NCBI RefSeq assembly: GCF_041381155.1
Contig: NC_091134.1
Coordinates: 13,208,008-13,272,007 of the forward strand
Direction of reading: 5' to 3'
Source: Argopecten irradians
Taxonomy: Eukaryota > Mollusca > Bivalvia > Pectinida > Pectinidae
DNA: 64,000 nt
Under the pieces are notes generated by a model, which made no database searches, was not told the origin of the DNA, and worked only from the letters and a program-made list of their open reading frames with translations. The position numbers and the translations under genes are program-made. Below are positions 1-13,100 of this stretch, piece after piece. Numbering within the stretch: position 1 is the first letter of the stretch; each line of letters opens with the position of its first letter.

Positions 1-625
1 AGAAAAGGATATAGAGAGTTCATAAACGTTTGTCAACAAGTAAAAGCATAGGTCTAAGACTCCTGGAGGCGAGTCCCGTAAACTATTGGGGTTATTCATA
101 TACATGTACGTGTTTACATACGGGATTTCATTGAAATATAAGTCGAGATCGATGCTTAATATCGATTCCGCACTGTTGAGTACACAACACTAAGCTATAG
201 CATTGTAACAGCCAAATTCACTTAATGTGCCTACCATATTTCAGTTCGATGTAATTTTTTTTTAAATTTTGTTTATTGATTTTTTTTTTCAATTTAAACA
301 TTTTTTTCTGAATTAACGTTTGAAAATCAATTGGGATTTGCATATTACAGAGTTACCTGCACTTGCGGGTAGGTATTGATTGTGAGGTCATAATTTTGCT
401 GGTGTAACGTCATACTTTTCGGAGAAAATGACCTGAATTGCACTCACAAAATTATGACGTAACGATCGATACCTACCCACAAGGGAGTTAACTCTGTAAT
501 ATGCAAAGACGGAATATTATCGTAGAAAAAATGTAAAGCTTAAAGTAGTAAATTGTGAACCAGACTCTTTCATTAGTGTGTACGATAAAGATCTAATATT
601 TATATCCTAAAATACATTTCTACAG
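1..625. other. Intronic sequence of the XDH/AOX-like gene
   Basis: No exon is recognisable before the acceptor at 625. The only structured element is the inverted-repeat MITE at 339-505. The rest is AT-rich with T-runs near 250-310. Confidence 0.5.
339..505. mobile_element. 167-bp palindromic MITE, family B copy 1
   Basis: Terminal inverted repeats are TGCATATTACAGAGTTAC at 339-356 and GTTAACTCTGTAATATGCA at 487-505. The sub-terminal parts (GTAGGTATTGAT and ATCGATACCTACC) also pair, so the whole unit can fold. A second copy at 20597-20763 has the same length, and a decayed one lies at about 10307-10458. It sits in an XDH-like intron. Confidence 0.8.
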
Positions 626-3600
626 GACGCTTGCAGAACGATATTAGAAAGACTAACGCCAATTCAACAGAAGAACCCTACGTCGTCCTGGAATGAATTG
701 GTATTGATTTTACAAGAGATGCAAATGCTTATCATTAACTGGTTTTATTTTGTTTGCTTAGTGATAAAATTAATAATGCTGAATAATTCATAAATAAGAT
801 AATTTAAAGTTATAATAATCTATGGTACATGGTAATATATATACATGTATATATGAAAAGTATTTAGGAATAGATAAATACTGCTTGTTATTCACAATTT
901 AAAAAAGGGTTTACGAACAATAGAATAACTCATATTATTTTTTTTTCATATTTTATCATCAAGCTTGAGAAGGCGTTTGCTGAAAGAATCAGTCTGTCTG
1001 CCACGGGTTATGCCAGGTTTGTTTAATTTTGCGAATGGTTTATTTCGTGATTTACTTTCTGGGATTGAAAGTTGCGAATTCCGCAAATAACTTAAGGAGC
1101 TTTTAAAACGTCTCTTACGTGATTTGTTGTGGTATTAAAAAGAATTGTATAAACTTCACAAGGTTAAGGTTAATATGCTTTAGAGAAAATGAAACCACGC
1201 TAACTATACATGTACAATACACTTTTGTATATTCATCAATATTTTGATAATAATTGAGTGGGTTATCTGTTTAGTGGCTTTTGCCATAGACATCCTCCTA
1301 GTATAACATACTCGTGCGTTACATGAACTGTAAATAGTTCAGCATGTTACCAACTTGTACAACAGAGATATTCGGATATGTTTCTTCTTTAACGACATCT
1401 GTTATAAAGGCATACAGCCATAAAGTGGATACACGTATATGTACAGGGTGTCCAGAAAACATGTCCCGACTTTGACAGGTAATACCTTTTGCAATACTTT
1501 TTTTGAAGATTCAAAATGACTTGGAAAGCAGCAGTATCCGAATTTAAGTTAACTGGCTACAAATGTACAGATTACATCATAATTATGTGTGATGACGTCA
1601 TAATAGAAATGATGAAATCATCGATAATGTCACAATTTAGTGACTTTCCACCACCATGAAGATCCAGGCTGGAGTTCTTGCACTCGACAATGCGGTCGGA
1701 ATATCCCCTACGTTATTTAATGAAACGTTATGAAAATGTCACCCAGGTATGCAGTCCATCTCCAGGAAGCAGATTAACAGAATTATGAGGTGGTGAGGAA
1801 ATTCGGGTACAGAATTCATCATGTAATCAAACAGAAGTGCCGACACCTCGCGCAAGTTCTTTAACTGAGAATTATTGCAAAAACTCGCAAAATTAACGAC
1901 ATATGACTTTCTCTCGATTTTCATTGTAAGTAGTAACAAAAAGATATTTGTCCGGCTTGTTATATATCGTTGTACAGAGCAAATTACTACCTTTCTAATG
2001 GTCATATGGCTATAGATCAAATTCCTCCGCCTATCAAAACATTTGTATAAAGCGTCAAACTCGAGACATGTTTTTGAGACACCCTGTATGCCACCATTAG
2101 GTACTAGCTAAAAAAGGCTCCATCCTGTTAACTGCTTCATTCAAGTATCGTTAAGGATATGCAGGGAGGGGGAGAGGCATGATGTCAGTTCTAGCCAGAG
2201 GCAAAGAGGGCATTAACCTCCCCGTCTTTATTGACATAGTAAACTATATTTTATGATCCTTCTTTCATTACTTATATTGCCATCAAAGCTCTTTCATATA
2301 TTTCAACAAGCAGTTTTAATTAAAATGCACAAATGTTTGATCATTATAGATATGTTTTCTATACAAATCCAAAATACATGTTTCATATGTGTTATATACG
2401 TCATAAAAGGTGATTATCTCTTTGACAGGATAGGAACACATCATCGCGACTTTGAGAAGGGAGTAGGGGAACCATATCACTATTATTCTTATGGTGCCGG
2501 CTGTTCCTTGGTGGAGATAGACTGTTTGACAGGTGAACACCAGGTATGGCATATCACACTCACTAACCACGTAACCTTATCTCAATTATGATATATCACA
2601 GTTAATAATGGAGTAAAACGAATGGGAGTTACTCTGATTTTCAAGAATGTATATCTCCTCTTATGTCCTTAATCGTTATATGCATTTTGGTCTACAAGGG
2701 ATCGTCATAAAATAAAAATGACAATATCAAGACCTTTAATGCTAAAATAGTGAACCAACTAGTTTTTTTCTATAAAGTAACGTTTACATATAGCCGGTAA
2801 CTGCGCGAAATTAAAAGTGCTCAGACCTGGTCAAGATTCATTTTGACTAAGCTTATATTTGCTTATCTAAAATAATAATGTTTATAGTATTCTTTGCATT
2901 GCTGCAAGACGTCTTTTATTAATAACAAGGCAACCCGTCGCATAAATGCTCATATTCTGATTATTAAATATATCTGCATATAAAGATTATTTATTCATTT
3001 TGTAATATAATGTCTCCGTTTGCGTTTAAGGTGCTGAGAACAGATATTGTAATGGATGTCGGCAATAGTCTAAATCCCGGAATAGATATAGGGCAGATAG
3101 AAGGAGCATTCATGCAGGTATTCAGGATATTTCACAAAAACCTTTTTAACTTTCATTAGTATTTTAGATTTGGGTAGTGTCGGCTCATATTCATTGAAGT
3201 AAAACCTTCATAGACTACTCAGTGTTACAACATTAGTGTTTTGCCTTCTATATGTAGTTGCGGAATACATACATATGTACTTGTCGAAAACAATATCTTA
3301 ACGCTTTCTTACTACACATTTGCAACATTTGCTATTTGTGTCGTAGATTCTCATTGACTACATACGAGAGGTTTATATACTATAATGTAATATTCTACTT
3401 CAGAACAAAAGTGAAAAGTATTTGCGTTTGACGCTTTTGTCTATACCATAAAATGTTTGTCCATACACCGTCATAAAAAATCTATATTAATCTTTCCATG
3501 GCTTGTATGTAATAGATGTATTATTTATTGTTATATATTTATTTATTCATCATTTATTTATTTTTTTTCATTGGCAGGGTTATGGCTGGGTGACAACTGA

Positions 3601-4194
3601 AGAGATACTGGTAGATTCCGATGGTAAATACAATGTCTCTGGTCCAGTTGATTACAAGATACCAAACGTCAAAGGTGTTCCAAGAGACTTTAGAATATCC
3701 CTTCTTAAGGATGCTCCGAATGATCGAGCTATATATTCTTCAAAGGTAGGTCCATACTCCCTTTTGGCCACCAAATCGTAACATTTTGATGGAAAATTAA
3801 CGTCATTTAACATTTTCAGGACTAAAATGTTTTTGTTTGTTAACTTTGGTTTGTCTTTATTAGCTATTCAATGTTCCTTGTTTTTCAAAACATTTCCCTT
3901 TTCACTGTCTTAGATAAACGCAATGTTTGAGGTTCATGGGTAACATTATCAATTACGCTTACCTTGTTGCACAATTCAAGATTACTACCAAGCCATTAAT
4001 CAATATATGAATGCTATATAAAATGTTATTTCCATTTACAGGGAATAGGCGAACCACCACTAATTCTGTCCATTTCGGTATACTCAGCAATAAGAAATGC
4101 TATCAACTCAGCTAGAGCTGACGCTGGACTACCTCCGGTCAAAAGTCTGAACATTCCACTTACAGTCGAAACCATAAGATGCGCATGTCCTTGA
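626..4194 (+). CDS. Xanthine dehydrogenase/aldehyde oxidase-like, 3' portion (six exons, 5' part outside window)
   Basis: Spliced exons are 626-700, 964-1016, 2429-2543, 3031-3117, 3578-3745 and 4042-4194 (TGA stop 4192-4194). All have AG/GT borders and compatible phases. The product is the C-terminal molybdopterin-binding portion of a xanthine dehydrogenase/aldehyde oxidase. These cytosolic enzymes hydroxylate purines or aldehydes at a Mo centre and pass electrons to Fe-S clusters and FAD. Family hallmarks I can read are [72 protein letters not shown] and GIGEPPL. The Glu of GEPPL matches the catalytic base of the family. The chain ends soon after ETIR, so it lacks the extra C-terminal tail of vertebrate XDH. 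The residues that separate XDH from AOX lie upstream, so I do not choose between them. Fe-S and FAD domains are off the left edge. Confidence 0.93.
1444..2086. mobile_element. Tc1/mariner-type relic with TA target duplication
   Basis: It begins CAGGGTGTCCAGAAAACATG and ends with the near-complement (ACATGTTTTTGAGACACCCTG). TA dinucleotides flank it at 1442-1443 and 2087-2088. The interior (643 bp in total) has only short broken reading frames, so it is non-autonomous or dead. The superfamily is inferred from TA duplication and TIR style, not from a readable transposase. It lies in the intron between exons 1016 and 2429 of the XDH-like gene. Confidence 0.65.
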
Positions 4195-7110
4195 AACATT
4201 TAACTGCAACGACATCGTGTCCCAAAATATACATGTATGACACAAATATTTTATAAAAGAGGGGGAATATGAAATGGCTTCAACATTGGTAAACTTCAGT
4301 ACATGTAATCTATTTTAGAAAAGTTGCATTTTGAGATCGGTCATAATACGAAAGCACCAATGTGGGTTTTATGTTATTTTGTTAAGATGGCAATTGATGA
4401 TTACTGAAAACACAATCATTTTTTGTGCGTAATTAAATTTTGCGTATTACGGATACAGTAAGAGTATATTTCTCAAAATCGCCTTTGGGCCGCGGTGGCC
4501 GAGTGGTGAAGATATCTCGACATATTACAACAAACCCTTCACCAAATGAGGCAGTTGCCAGTCGGTGGTTTTCCTCCAGGTTCTTCGGTTTTCCTCGACC
4601 AACAAACCTGGCATGTCTTAATCCGACTGTTAATCCTTTCTTTGTCCGACTATTCGCTTTAAACTTGTAAAACCTCATCAGAATTCCGAAAATAAAAAAA
4701 AATGTAAAAATGGCATTAACCATGGAAAACGCGAAATTAAGAAGCCAACAAAATCAGCTGTTTACATAATGTACAGTATATTATTGTGCAGTCAAGAATT
4801 GTAATTTGTTCAGAAATTTTATTATTATCTAGATTGTTTTATATAAAATGGTTATGAAACGTCAAATTTCTAGGTAATAGGAGGGCGTACTGATATTTTA
4901 TAGTCATAAAATAAAATGCGAATTTGATACCAGTGGGTAACGCCAGCATTAATCAGTTGTACTACAATTCAAGATAAATTATAAGAAATAAGTTTAAACC
5001 GTCGTACCACGATATATGGATGGAATGTGCGTGAGGTTCCAAAATCCGCCATTGCTCATATTTCTCCAATTTTTAAGTATTAAATATCGACTTAAGATCA
5101 TAAAACAGTCTTAAGTAAAGTAGTCTTACATTATGTCATTTTTATTGGCGGAGCAAACTCTTAAGTCGAAGTCTGCTTTATGATAATGGGTACTTTACTC
5201 ATATTTGTGTGTGTTTTTATCTATTCATCCTTTAACAAAAGCACAAATGACATGCAGTATTTTCTAACAATACCCTGGAGACCTCTCGTGTGTACCTTGT
5301 GAATATATGTATCATGAAGGCTTGTAAAAGACGTTATATTCTTTATTGCATACCCATTAACCATCATGGTACATTATTTACTTATTAGTTTTTTTAACAC
5401 GGTAAAAGTTTTTTTCCCATACATTCGTCATGTTATTAATTGTGTCCACAATTTAAAACAAATTCAAAATGCCATGCCATATGATATGAAACATAACTGC
5501 AATGCTATTTGTTGACAGAAATATGTTCTGAACCCTGTGGACTTGTTTTCCTGAATTGGATATTTTAAGCATATTCTGTCAAAATTAGCAAGCTACACAA
5601 CAATTAATGAGATGTTTATAAATAAGTCAGTTTGACCCCTGTGACATTGAATGACGGCGAATGGGTAGCCCTTCCTCCCGTGACCAGCATAAAATTATCC
5701 GAATATAATCATATAATTGTCAGTGGCACTTATATTGAATTAATAAGATATTTTGTTTTTCTTCAAAGGTAAGCATTCTATACGTATATATATATAAGAA
5801 AATTTCCATTTAAGTTTTTTACCTGAAATAATAAGAGGTCATTTTGAAAAGCATAATTTTAAATTTATATTTTATTTTCAAAAGTCAAAATTATGAAATT
5901 CAAACATGACAAAGCATGAGCAAAATAAAATAGGTAACCGTCCTTGTAAACATCACCTGGATCAAATATATTAGTACAATAATGACTAGAAAAATATCCC
6001 TTTTAGATACAAACATCCATCATTGCATGATTTATAGATACGCATGGTAAAATAATAATCAATGTGTTTGCCCTTTCACAATAAGAACATTATCAAAAGA
6101 AACAAAAAATATATAAATCTTTGTTAAAAAATTCACAGGGATATGTGTCACATCAATGGTGTAAAGTAATCAACACTCTTTACGAAGTTATAAGCAATCT
6201 CACACTCATTGATAGCATTATCGGTCTGCAAAAAAAGGCCAAAACATAGTTATTTGACAAATATCACATAATATTTTTACACAATACTTCGTGTATAGTA
6301 AATTCACAATCACCAAAAGTACACACCTCAGCGTTGTGCAATACATGCATGAAAACAGGCTTTTAAAATAAAATAATAAAAAACAGTATTCAGTTTTGAT
6401 TTTATCTTCACAAAATCGAATTAACATTTTAAGCCATAAATAAAAGCACTAAATGTTATGAATAAATACAAATGCTGGAGTATATTCAGAAGTTCAGAAC
6501 AATGAGTTTCAATAATCAAAATGATCAGAACAATGCATAATTCATTATAACTGAAATATGTTCTAATATACAAAAGAGGGCTTTATTGTTAAAAAGTGGA
6601 AGACCATACAATCAAAACTTAATATAAACATGATAAATATCAAGTATCATTGACAATAATATCACTAGCATATAGATGGTATAAAAAATGTTTCTGGTAG
6701 TGTTGCATAAGAAATTATATTTTTATGTAAAATGTGCTTTAGTCTAGTTAACATAAATATGTATAAATCAGAAAACTTTTGTCTCAGTTATAACCAAAGA
6801 AATTTATTAATTAAGATATTTGATCTGGGATATCTATCAATACAAGAAAATAAGAAAAATGGATTTTCCAATAGACATGTTTCTGGTACATGAATAATAT
6901 TAACAAACTTTATCTAAATAGTATAAAGTATTTCGAACGATACTTGGAACTTGTTTGCCTAAATATTAACTACCATGGCTACACTAACAAAACAAGGGAG
7001 TCCATTAAAGGATAAACGTTACTTGTAAAAGTAAAAGTACAGTATGTTTTACAATAGTGTTACAAATATGTTATAATATATAAACATATAATTTCATAAT
7101 ACCCCCTTTA
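4195..7110. other. Intergenic/3' flank of the XDH-like gene
   Basis: Apart from the SINE fragment at 4486-4670, I see only AT-rich sequence without family-like reading frames. AATAAA motifs near 4690 and 4910 could serve the XDH-like transcript, but none is clearly better than the others. Confidence 0.4.
4486..4670 (+). mobile_element. tRNA-derived SINE, degenerate copy
   Basis: It starts with GGGCCGCGGTGGCCGAGTGG, a tRNA-type box A region. Downstream it shares the GGCAGTTGCCAG, CGGTGGTTTTCCTCC and AACCTGGCATGTC blocks of the same SINE at 46922 and 63085. The box B region has been lost, so this copy is internally deleted. Confidence 0.75.
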
Positions 7111-7116
7111 CATTAA

Positions 7117-7433
7117 AGATGCTCCACCGCCGACAGAGCATAAATGATATTCATCATTTGAACAATAATTGGTGTTTAATCGTGTATATAGCTAATTAAC
7201 ACAAAAATAATATAAAATAGGTTATTTTGCTTTTGGTGCATGCGCAATCAGTACTTCATTCCATATAGCATATAGTGCCACGGAATTTTTTCGGGATAAC
7301 TTAAAGTAAAATTAGAAGCTAAAACTTTTCAATGGTGTAAAGTAAGTAACTTTTGTAACTGAAGAAAAATACTAAATCGTCTGCTCCTGTTTTTGATAAT
7401 GAAAAAATATCATTTGTCAGCGGTGGAGCATCT
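7117..7433. mobile_element. TTAA-flanked MITE, family A copy 1
   Basis: TIRs are AGATGCTCCACCGCCGACAG at the left and the complement of TGTCAGCGGTGGAGCATCT at the right. TTAA flanks both ends (7113-7116 and 7434-7437). Three more copies of 356-364 bp lie at 19355, 30775 and 50965. The TTAA target resembles piggyBac-type elements; no transposase is encoded. Confidence 0.85.
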
Positions 7434-7439
7434 TTAACA

Positions 7440-7816
7440 GTCAGAGATCCCAAAAGGATCTTGGTGCCCAACAAAGATTGATGCATAATACACAACTATG
7501 GCCCAAATGCAAGGAGATCCAACCTACATATGGAATTTGAGATAGATCCTTTCAGTACTTTCTGAGAAATAGTGGTAACTAACTTCAACTATCAAAATTC
7601 AAGATGGCGACTTGTCAGCCATCCTGTTGACCGATCGGTCCTAAAGGCCAGTATGCACATCTAGGGCCCAAGGGAACCTGCATGAGTTATTTGAGAACGA
7701 TCCCTTCAGTGCTTTCTGAGAAAGAGTGGTAACAATTTTTAATATCGAAATCTAAGATGGACGGACGACAGACGAAAAGTAATTTGAATATTTGGAAATC
7801 AGATGATGGGGGGCTA
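7440..7816. mobile_element. Pearl/Helitron-like repeat with two core units
   Basis: Two tandem-like core units share ATCC(C/T)TTCAGT.CTTTCTGAGAAA and GTGGTAAC. Then come AAGATGGACGGACGACAGACG and an end reading GGGGGGCTAAAAG. The plan of core repeats, a GACG-type run and a CTAA-type end matches the larger element at 14651-17434 and the pearl elements known from bivalves. It directly abuts the family A MITE. Confidence 0.55.
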
Positions 7817-8191
7817 AAAGCTACCTCTAGACCTCTTAAAGAGACTTTGTGAAGCTATTAATACAAAAACAAATTACAGCACAACATTAGTTTGCATAGT
7901 GAAAACCTTTTGAAGTGGACAATAAAGGAAAAAATGTTATTAATTGGTAAGGCTTCAAATAACTCCCAATATCAAATACAAAAGTCTGCAAAAAGAAATA
8001 CAAGACTGACGATAATGCTCTGCTATCTTAACACATAGTAACCCACGTAAAAGGCAAAAATCGTTTTGAAAGACCTTAAGCATGTGCTTAAATTGAGACA
8101 AACACACTGTCCACAAAATTGCACATTACAAAAAATGTAATGGTACTTTATGGGCTTAAACCTAGTTGCAAATTCAGTAAAGATTATGAAT

Positions 8192-8229
8192 TAGACTTTC
8201 AAGCTTTCCCTAGACTTTCAAGCTTTCCC
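8192..8229. repeat. 19-bp tandem duplication
   Basis: TAGACTTTCAAGCTTTCCC occurs twice in perfect tandem (8192-8210 and 8211-8229), in the RNF207 3' flank. Confidence 0.9.
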
Positions 8230-8789
8230 TAAATAATCTGTTAACACAACAGAAATCTAGCCTGGCCATTGGGTATTAACAACCTTTGAGTATAAGCTAA
8301 CAGTACACTATACTAAGTCAATTACAACCTCATGATATCTCATTAATTAATATCTTCAAACTTCACAAAAACCAATTTGAGATTTAATTTTCCATAAATA
8401 AATACTAAAAACAGCACCAAAACTCTCATTCATTGTGACCTCATTCAAATAAAGAACACAGCCTTATGAGGTAAGAAATTAAAGGTAAATTGTGATTGAA
8501 TTTGATACTATTGTTTATAAAAAGGACACATAATATTTATCAAGTTCGCTTGTATTTAATTTGCATTTTAAATCTTGTAAATACTAGACTATGATCCAAT
8601 ATCCATTGAATCCTCGATTTATATTAATGCCACTGAAGATCTCAAAGTTTATCAAGACAGTTGTATCTACATTGACCTGGTAGTAGGAGATTAATTTTTT
8701 TTTTTTTAATTTCATACTAATATGATAAATATATTTAATCTAACAGTAACTGTAGTGTTTTTATCCCTTTTGTCAGGATAACGTTATTA

Positions 8790-8795
8790 TTTATT
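8790..8795 (-). terminator. Candidate polyadenylation signal of RNF207
   Basis: AATAAA on the minus strand, about 60 nt past the RNF207 stop codon. Other AT-rich hexamers further downstream are possible, so the transcript end is uncertain. Confidence 0.3.
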
Positions 8796-8855
8796 TGTTA
8801 GCACCAGTACCTACAACTCTCAATGTTTACCATTAACTTCTACATGAGTAGTAAC

Positions 8856-10113
8856 CTAATCAGGTTTAATCCTTCTTCGCCGTCTGCCACTTGCCTGATT
8901 TCCCGCACGACTTTGAGTTGGACTTTTAAGTTCTGCGTCATTTGGCTGATCTGAAGCCTTAACATCTTCAGATTTAGAACAATTATCCCCCTTTGGTGAC
9001 ACTTCTCCATTCTCTACACTTGGTACAGCACTATCATTTAGTTTTTGAGACAAAACTTTTTCATTATCCAGTTTTTGTGGTATTCCGTTTGATAAAGGGC
9101 ATTTGTTTTTTGGTGACCTTGAACCTTGTGTGACAGTGTCCTGGGGTGACCTTGACCCTTGTGCCACACTGTCCTGTGGCGATCTTGGCCGCTGAGGAAC
9201 AGTGGTACCATTGTCTATAGAAACCTTTAGCCTTTCAATTCTTGCTCTTAGGGTCTCGCCTCCGGTCATATCGTCTTCCTGACCATCGACCTCGGAAATG
9301 TCCCCAGGGGAAACAATCTTGCTTGATGGGGTATTTGACCTTGGGGATACAGATCCAGACGTTGGAGAATTTGAAGAAACAGTCTGACTCTCAGGAGTCT
9401 GGCCACCAGGAGAAGAGGAAATAGGCGAGATATCACAGGACACTTCCTTGGTGGTGATGGAAGTTTTTAAAGACAGTTTGGTATCGGTAATATTAACCCC
9501 CGGTTCACCGTCCATGCATTTATTACTTAATGAAGAAGATTTTGTTACGGTAGTATTATTAGTTTGTGAAATCGAGGCTACCTCTGAGATAGGCTTTGTT
9601 TGTCTTGTCTCCGATACAGTTCCTTCAGCACATTTCACTACCTCTGAGAGAGCCCTCTGCCCTACACTTTCCTCTGACTGCTCGGTCGAATTTTCCCCCT
9701 TTTCTTGTTTATCAATTTCATCCAATAATGTTGACAAGTCCACATCTTCTATTAATGGTGATTTGGGTAGTATATCATTAATGTCTTCTTTCTTTTTAGG
9801 AGATGCAATTTCTGTAATTTTATTTTTATTTACATCAACTTTGGACACCTCACCTTTGGAAACTTTTCCAGCTGTTTCCATTTCCGTGAGATAGGCATCT
9901 AAAGTTAAGGCTTTACCGGGAGACTGAGAGAGCTCCTTCTCTACTGATCCTTCTTTTCCATCCTTTGATTCTCGTCTCCGCTGTGCGCCTTCTCGTCTTA
10001 AGGAGGGAGCTCTCAATAAGCCTTTTGTTTTGATGAGTTCCTCGTCCATCGGGTTTGTACGATTGGCTGACTGTGATTCTCTCTCCTCTTCAGCAGTACG
10101 AATAGCCTCGACC
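8856..10113 (-). CDS. RNF207: RNF207 last exon, long disordered C-terminal tail
   Basis: This single exon encodes about 418 residues (585-1002) rich in Ser, Pro, Glu, Lys and Asp, with many SP dipeptides and no recognisable fold. It contains a short tandem motif ([11 protein letters not shown] and variants, three copies at about 9103-9195) and ends in a basic patch, [10 protein letters not shown]. It joins in frame to exon 10546-10638 (AG|G). Vertebrate RNF207 also ends in low-complexity sequence, but a much shorter one. I infer phosphorylation or docking roles only from composition. Confidence 0.85.
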
Positions 10114-13100
10114 CTATTTACAAAACAACGGATATATTTGTTATTATCTAATTAATTTTCATTAATGGAGGATTCTATAACTACAGTCATAGGTTATGCC
10201 CTAGTATGAAGCTTATAAGAAATTCTTATGTTGTAAAAGCAACATTATAAAATATATCAGTAACAGAATGAAAAATCTAAATACACTATTTTCCTTCTCT
10301 CTCCAATCGCATATCAAGTGGTAGATATTGATTGTGACGTCATGTGTTTGCGAACATAACACAATACTTTTTTGAGCTAACAAAGTGAGTCTCACATACA
10401 AAATAATGATGTTACAATTGTTATATACTCACAAGGGAGATAACTCGGTTATGTGCAAAGACGGAATAAATTAACTAATTTTAAAGGACCGAGTTGCCTT
10501 GGTATGATATTTATCCAAAAACAAACGGAAATTTAGGACACATACCTGTGCTGTGAATCAGGCTCCATGGTGTTAATTTGTTCAAAGATGGCAGCGATTT
10601 GGTTGTCATGGTCACTCTCCTTTGATGATGTAGCCAATCTATTTAGAAAATCATGAAAAATACATTTTCTTTAAATTGAAATTTAATCTATTCTTAGAAA
10701 TCTTTTCATCAGTGATATGGATTATCACCCTAGAATTTTTACAACATTATATGTAGTTAATTTTTTATTTTTTTTTATTTTTAAACTATATTTGGTAAAC
10801 TAGAAATATGTCTGTTAGAAGAAGTTAGAGAAGTGCTCGCTAACTACTTCTTAACCTTAATTTCCAGTATGAAATCATCTTCGGCAACAGGTGTATGTAG
10901 CAGTTTCGCTCATTATCCTTGGGACTATTGCAAGGAGATGTTTTACGCCCTGATGTATTGTAATAAATACTTTCCTTTACTTCATCAGAAATTTGAAGTG
11001 AAATTACTTTGTTAAGTGTATTCTTTGTTACAAAGAAGTGTGTTTATTATCATAATGATATTGACACAATAGACTTGTTTCGCTCTTTAAAATAGTCGTG
11101 CGCTAGAACAATGTCAAGTCACTGTGCAAGTGATGACTTACCTGTGCCGTGTTTGAAAACCTTTCTGGGGTACATTAGATCTAGTGCTCAGACACTCAGA
11201 CTGATATTTCATAATGTTGTTTTTTATTCGGTTTCGCAAGGCTGTGTAATTTTATAAATATCTATTAGAACTGAAGCAAATGCCGTCTGTGGTCACAAGG
11301 TTAATAAACGATAGTGCAATGTGCACCTAGGACCTAGAAAGATGTGAAATACAAAATATGTGACCGGTAATACAAGTAATCTGTTTCGTCATTTTCTTTT
11401 ATTGACTATATAAAACTGATTTGCATTGTATTGTTACGGAAGTTTCTAAAGTCGATCAGATGCTTAGAATATCATGACCAATGCATGAGTTTGTATGATA
11501 TGTTGCTTGAAGTTCACACCAAATAAATGCGTTTATCACTGTGTGATGTCACTGTTAATAATTTATACTAAATTATCGCTGACAAGTATATCTTAGTATA
11601 TGTTTTTGAAAGGTTGGTGTCATTAAATCACGGCAAAATCTATTAAACGGTATAAGACACTGACTTCCGGCAACGCGTGTGCAGTTGGAATCTGCGCATA
11701 GCGGATGTACGCAGACTCCACACCCGACAAGGAAAATAATAGTGCGAGTATGCTCGAACTAAAAAATATTAAACAGAAAACTGTGTTGTCAATTAGACCC
11801 CACCTCCCCCCTATAGATATATGGAAAAAGAAGAGAGAGCAAAATCCTGTTAATTTTAAGAAACATTTACAACATGTAGAACATATGTCTATAAGGTCTT
11901 GAAATAAGTAGCACTCACTTCGGGGCTAGTCTCTCAGTAAGAGCTGTAATTGAGGTAACAAAGCGGGAAAGCTGATTCAGGATGGTCCTAAGATGGCTTG
12001 TCTCCTGATGTAGTCTCATCACATCTTGTAGTTGTGCTAGAATGCAAATACATTGATTGTGTATGCAAGTCTATAGCTATTATGTGTGGAAAATATCAAC
12101 AGTCATGGCAAGTATTGCTATATACATAGATATATAAATAAAATCTTTTTGCTTGTCTTTTTAATTTAGCTATATCATTAATATCGATATTCACAAAATA
12201 ATTTTTAAAAATAAATCAGGATTCCTATGCAATTAACTAAGACTCCAGCTACATTACATTTCATGATCAATACAGATATGAATTAAGGGAAACTGAATCG
12301 TATCAATTGCCAATGGCCAGGTAGACACATTTCAATAACAACTATAAAGAATTTGTTTCTAAATTGAACTCCAATGTTGCCATGTAATATTTCACTCCTG
12401 TAACAATCTTTTAGACTTAATGATACTATACCTTGATACACTTCCTGTTCACACGTTATCCGCTGAACACATTCCTCCCAATGCTGAAAGTCAAAACAGG
12501 AAAATGTTATCTATATACTAGATTAAGGAAATGAAGTACTCAAAAGGAAAAACACTGACCTGTGGTCAGTACCTGGCAACTGACTCATGTTGGATTCAAA
12601 CTCAAAACACAGATGGATGGCAACTAGTAATATTTCAGAAGACTGAAGAACTATGGCTTCATGATATAGTCATTTTATGATAAACTAACAGGCCCATTTT
12701 TTAAATTCCCTAAAAATTTGATTGATAAACCATAACTTAAGAAAAGTCTTTGATTTCAACATAAAAAGGCATTACAAAATCAAAGGATCTTATTATTTAA
12801 AAGACTTTCTCTGATGAGTTTTAATTTTAGTTAGAATGCAAAGTTAATCAGTCTGCATGGTTTCTCTAGATTCTATGACTCTTAATATAACTTAATAAGA
12901 TGTTATCTAATTCCAGGTTTTGCTGGTTTCAACTATCAATTGAATTTTTTCCTTTGTCCAAACAACTTTGATCTATTCAACACTTTTACTCAATATAACA
13001 AGTATGTTGGACCTTCAGATTACACTAAAACAAGAAGAATTCCATTTACCTTTTCCAGGAGAGGTTGCTTCTGTTCCATCCTGGTTTTGTGACCCTCCAG

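Noticed and set aside
9242..9894. Plus-strand frames of 60-148 codons
   Set aside because: Shadows of the RNF207 last exon on the other strand.
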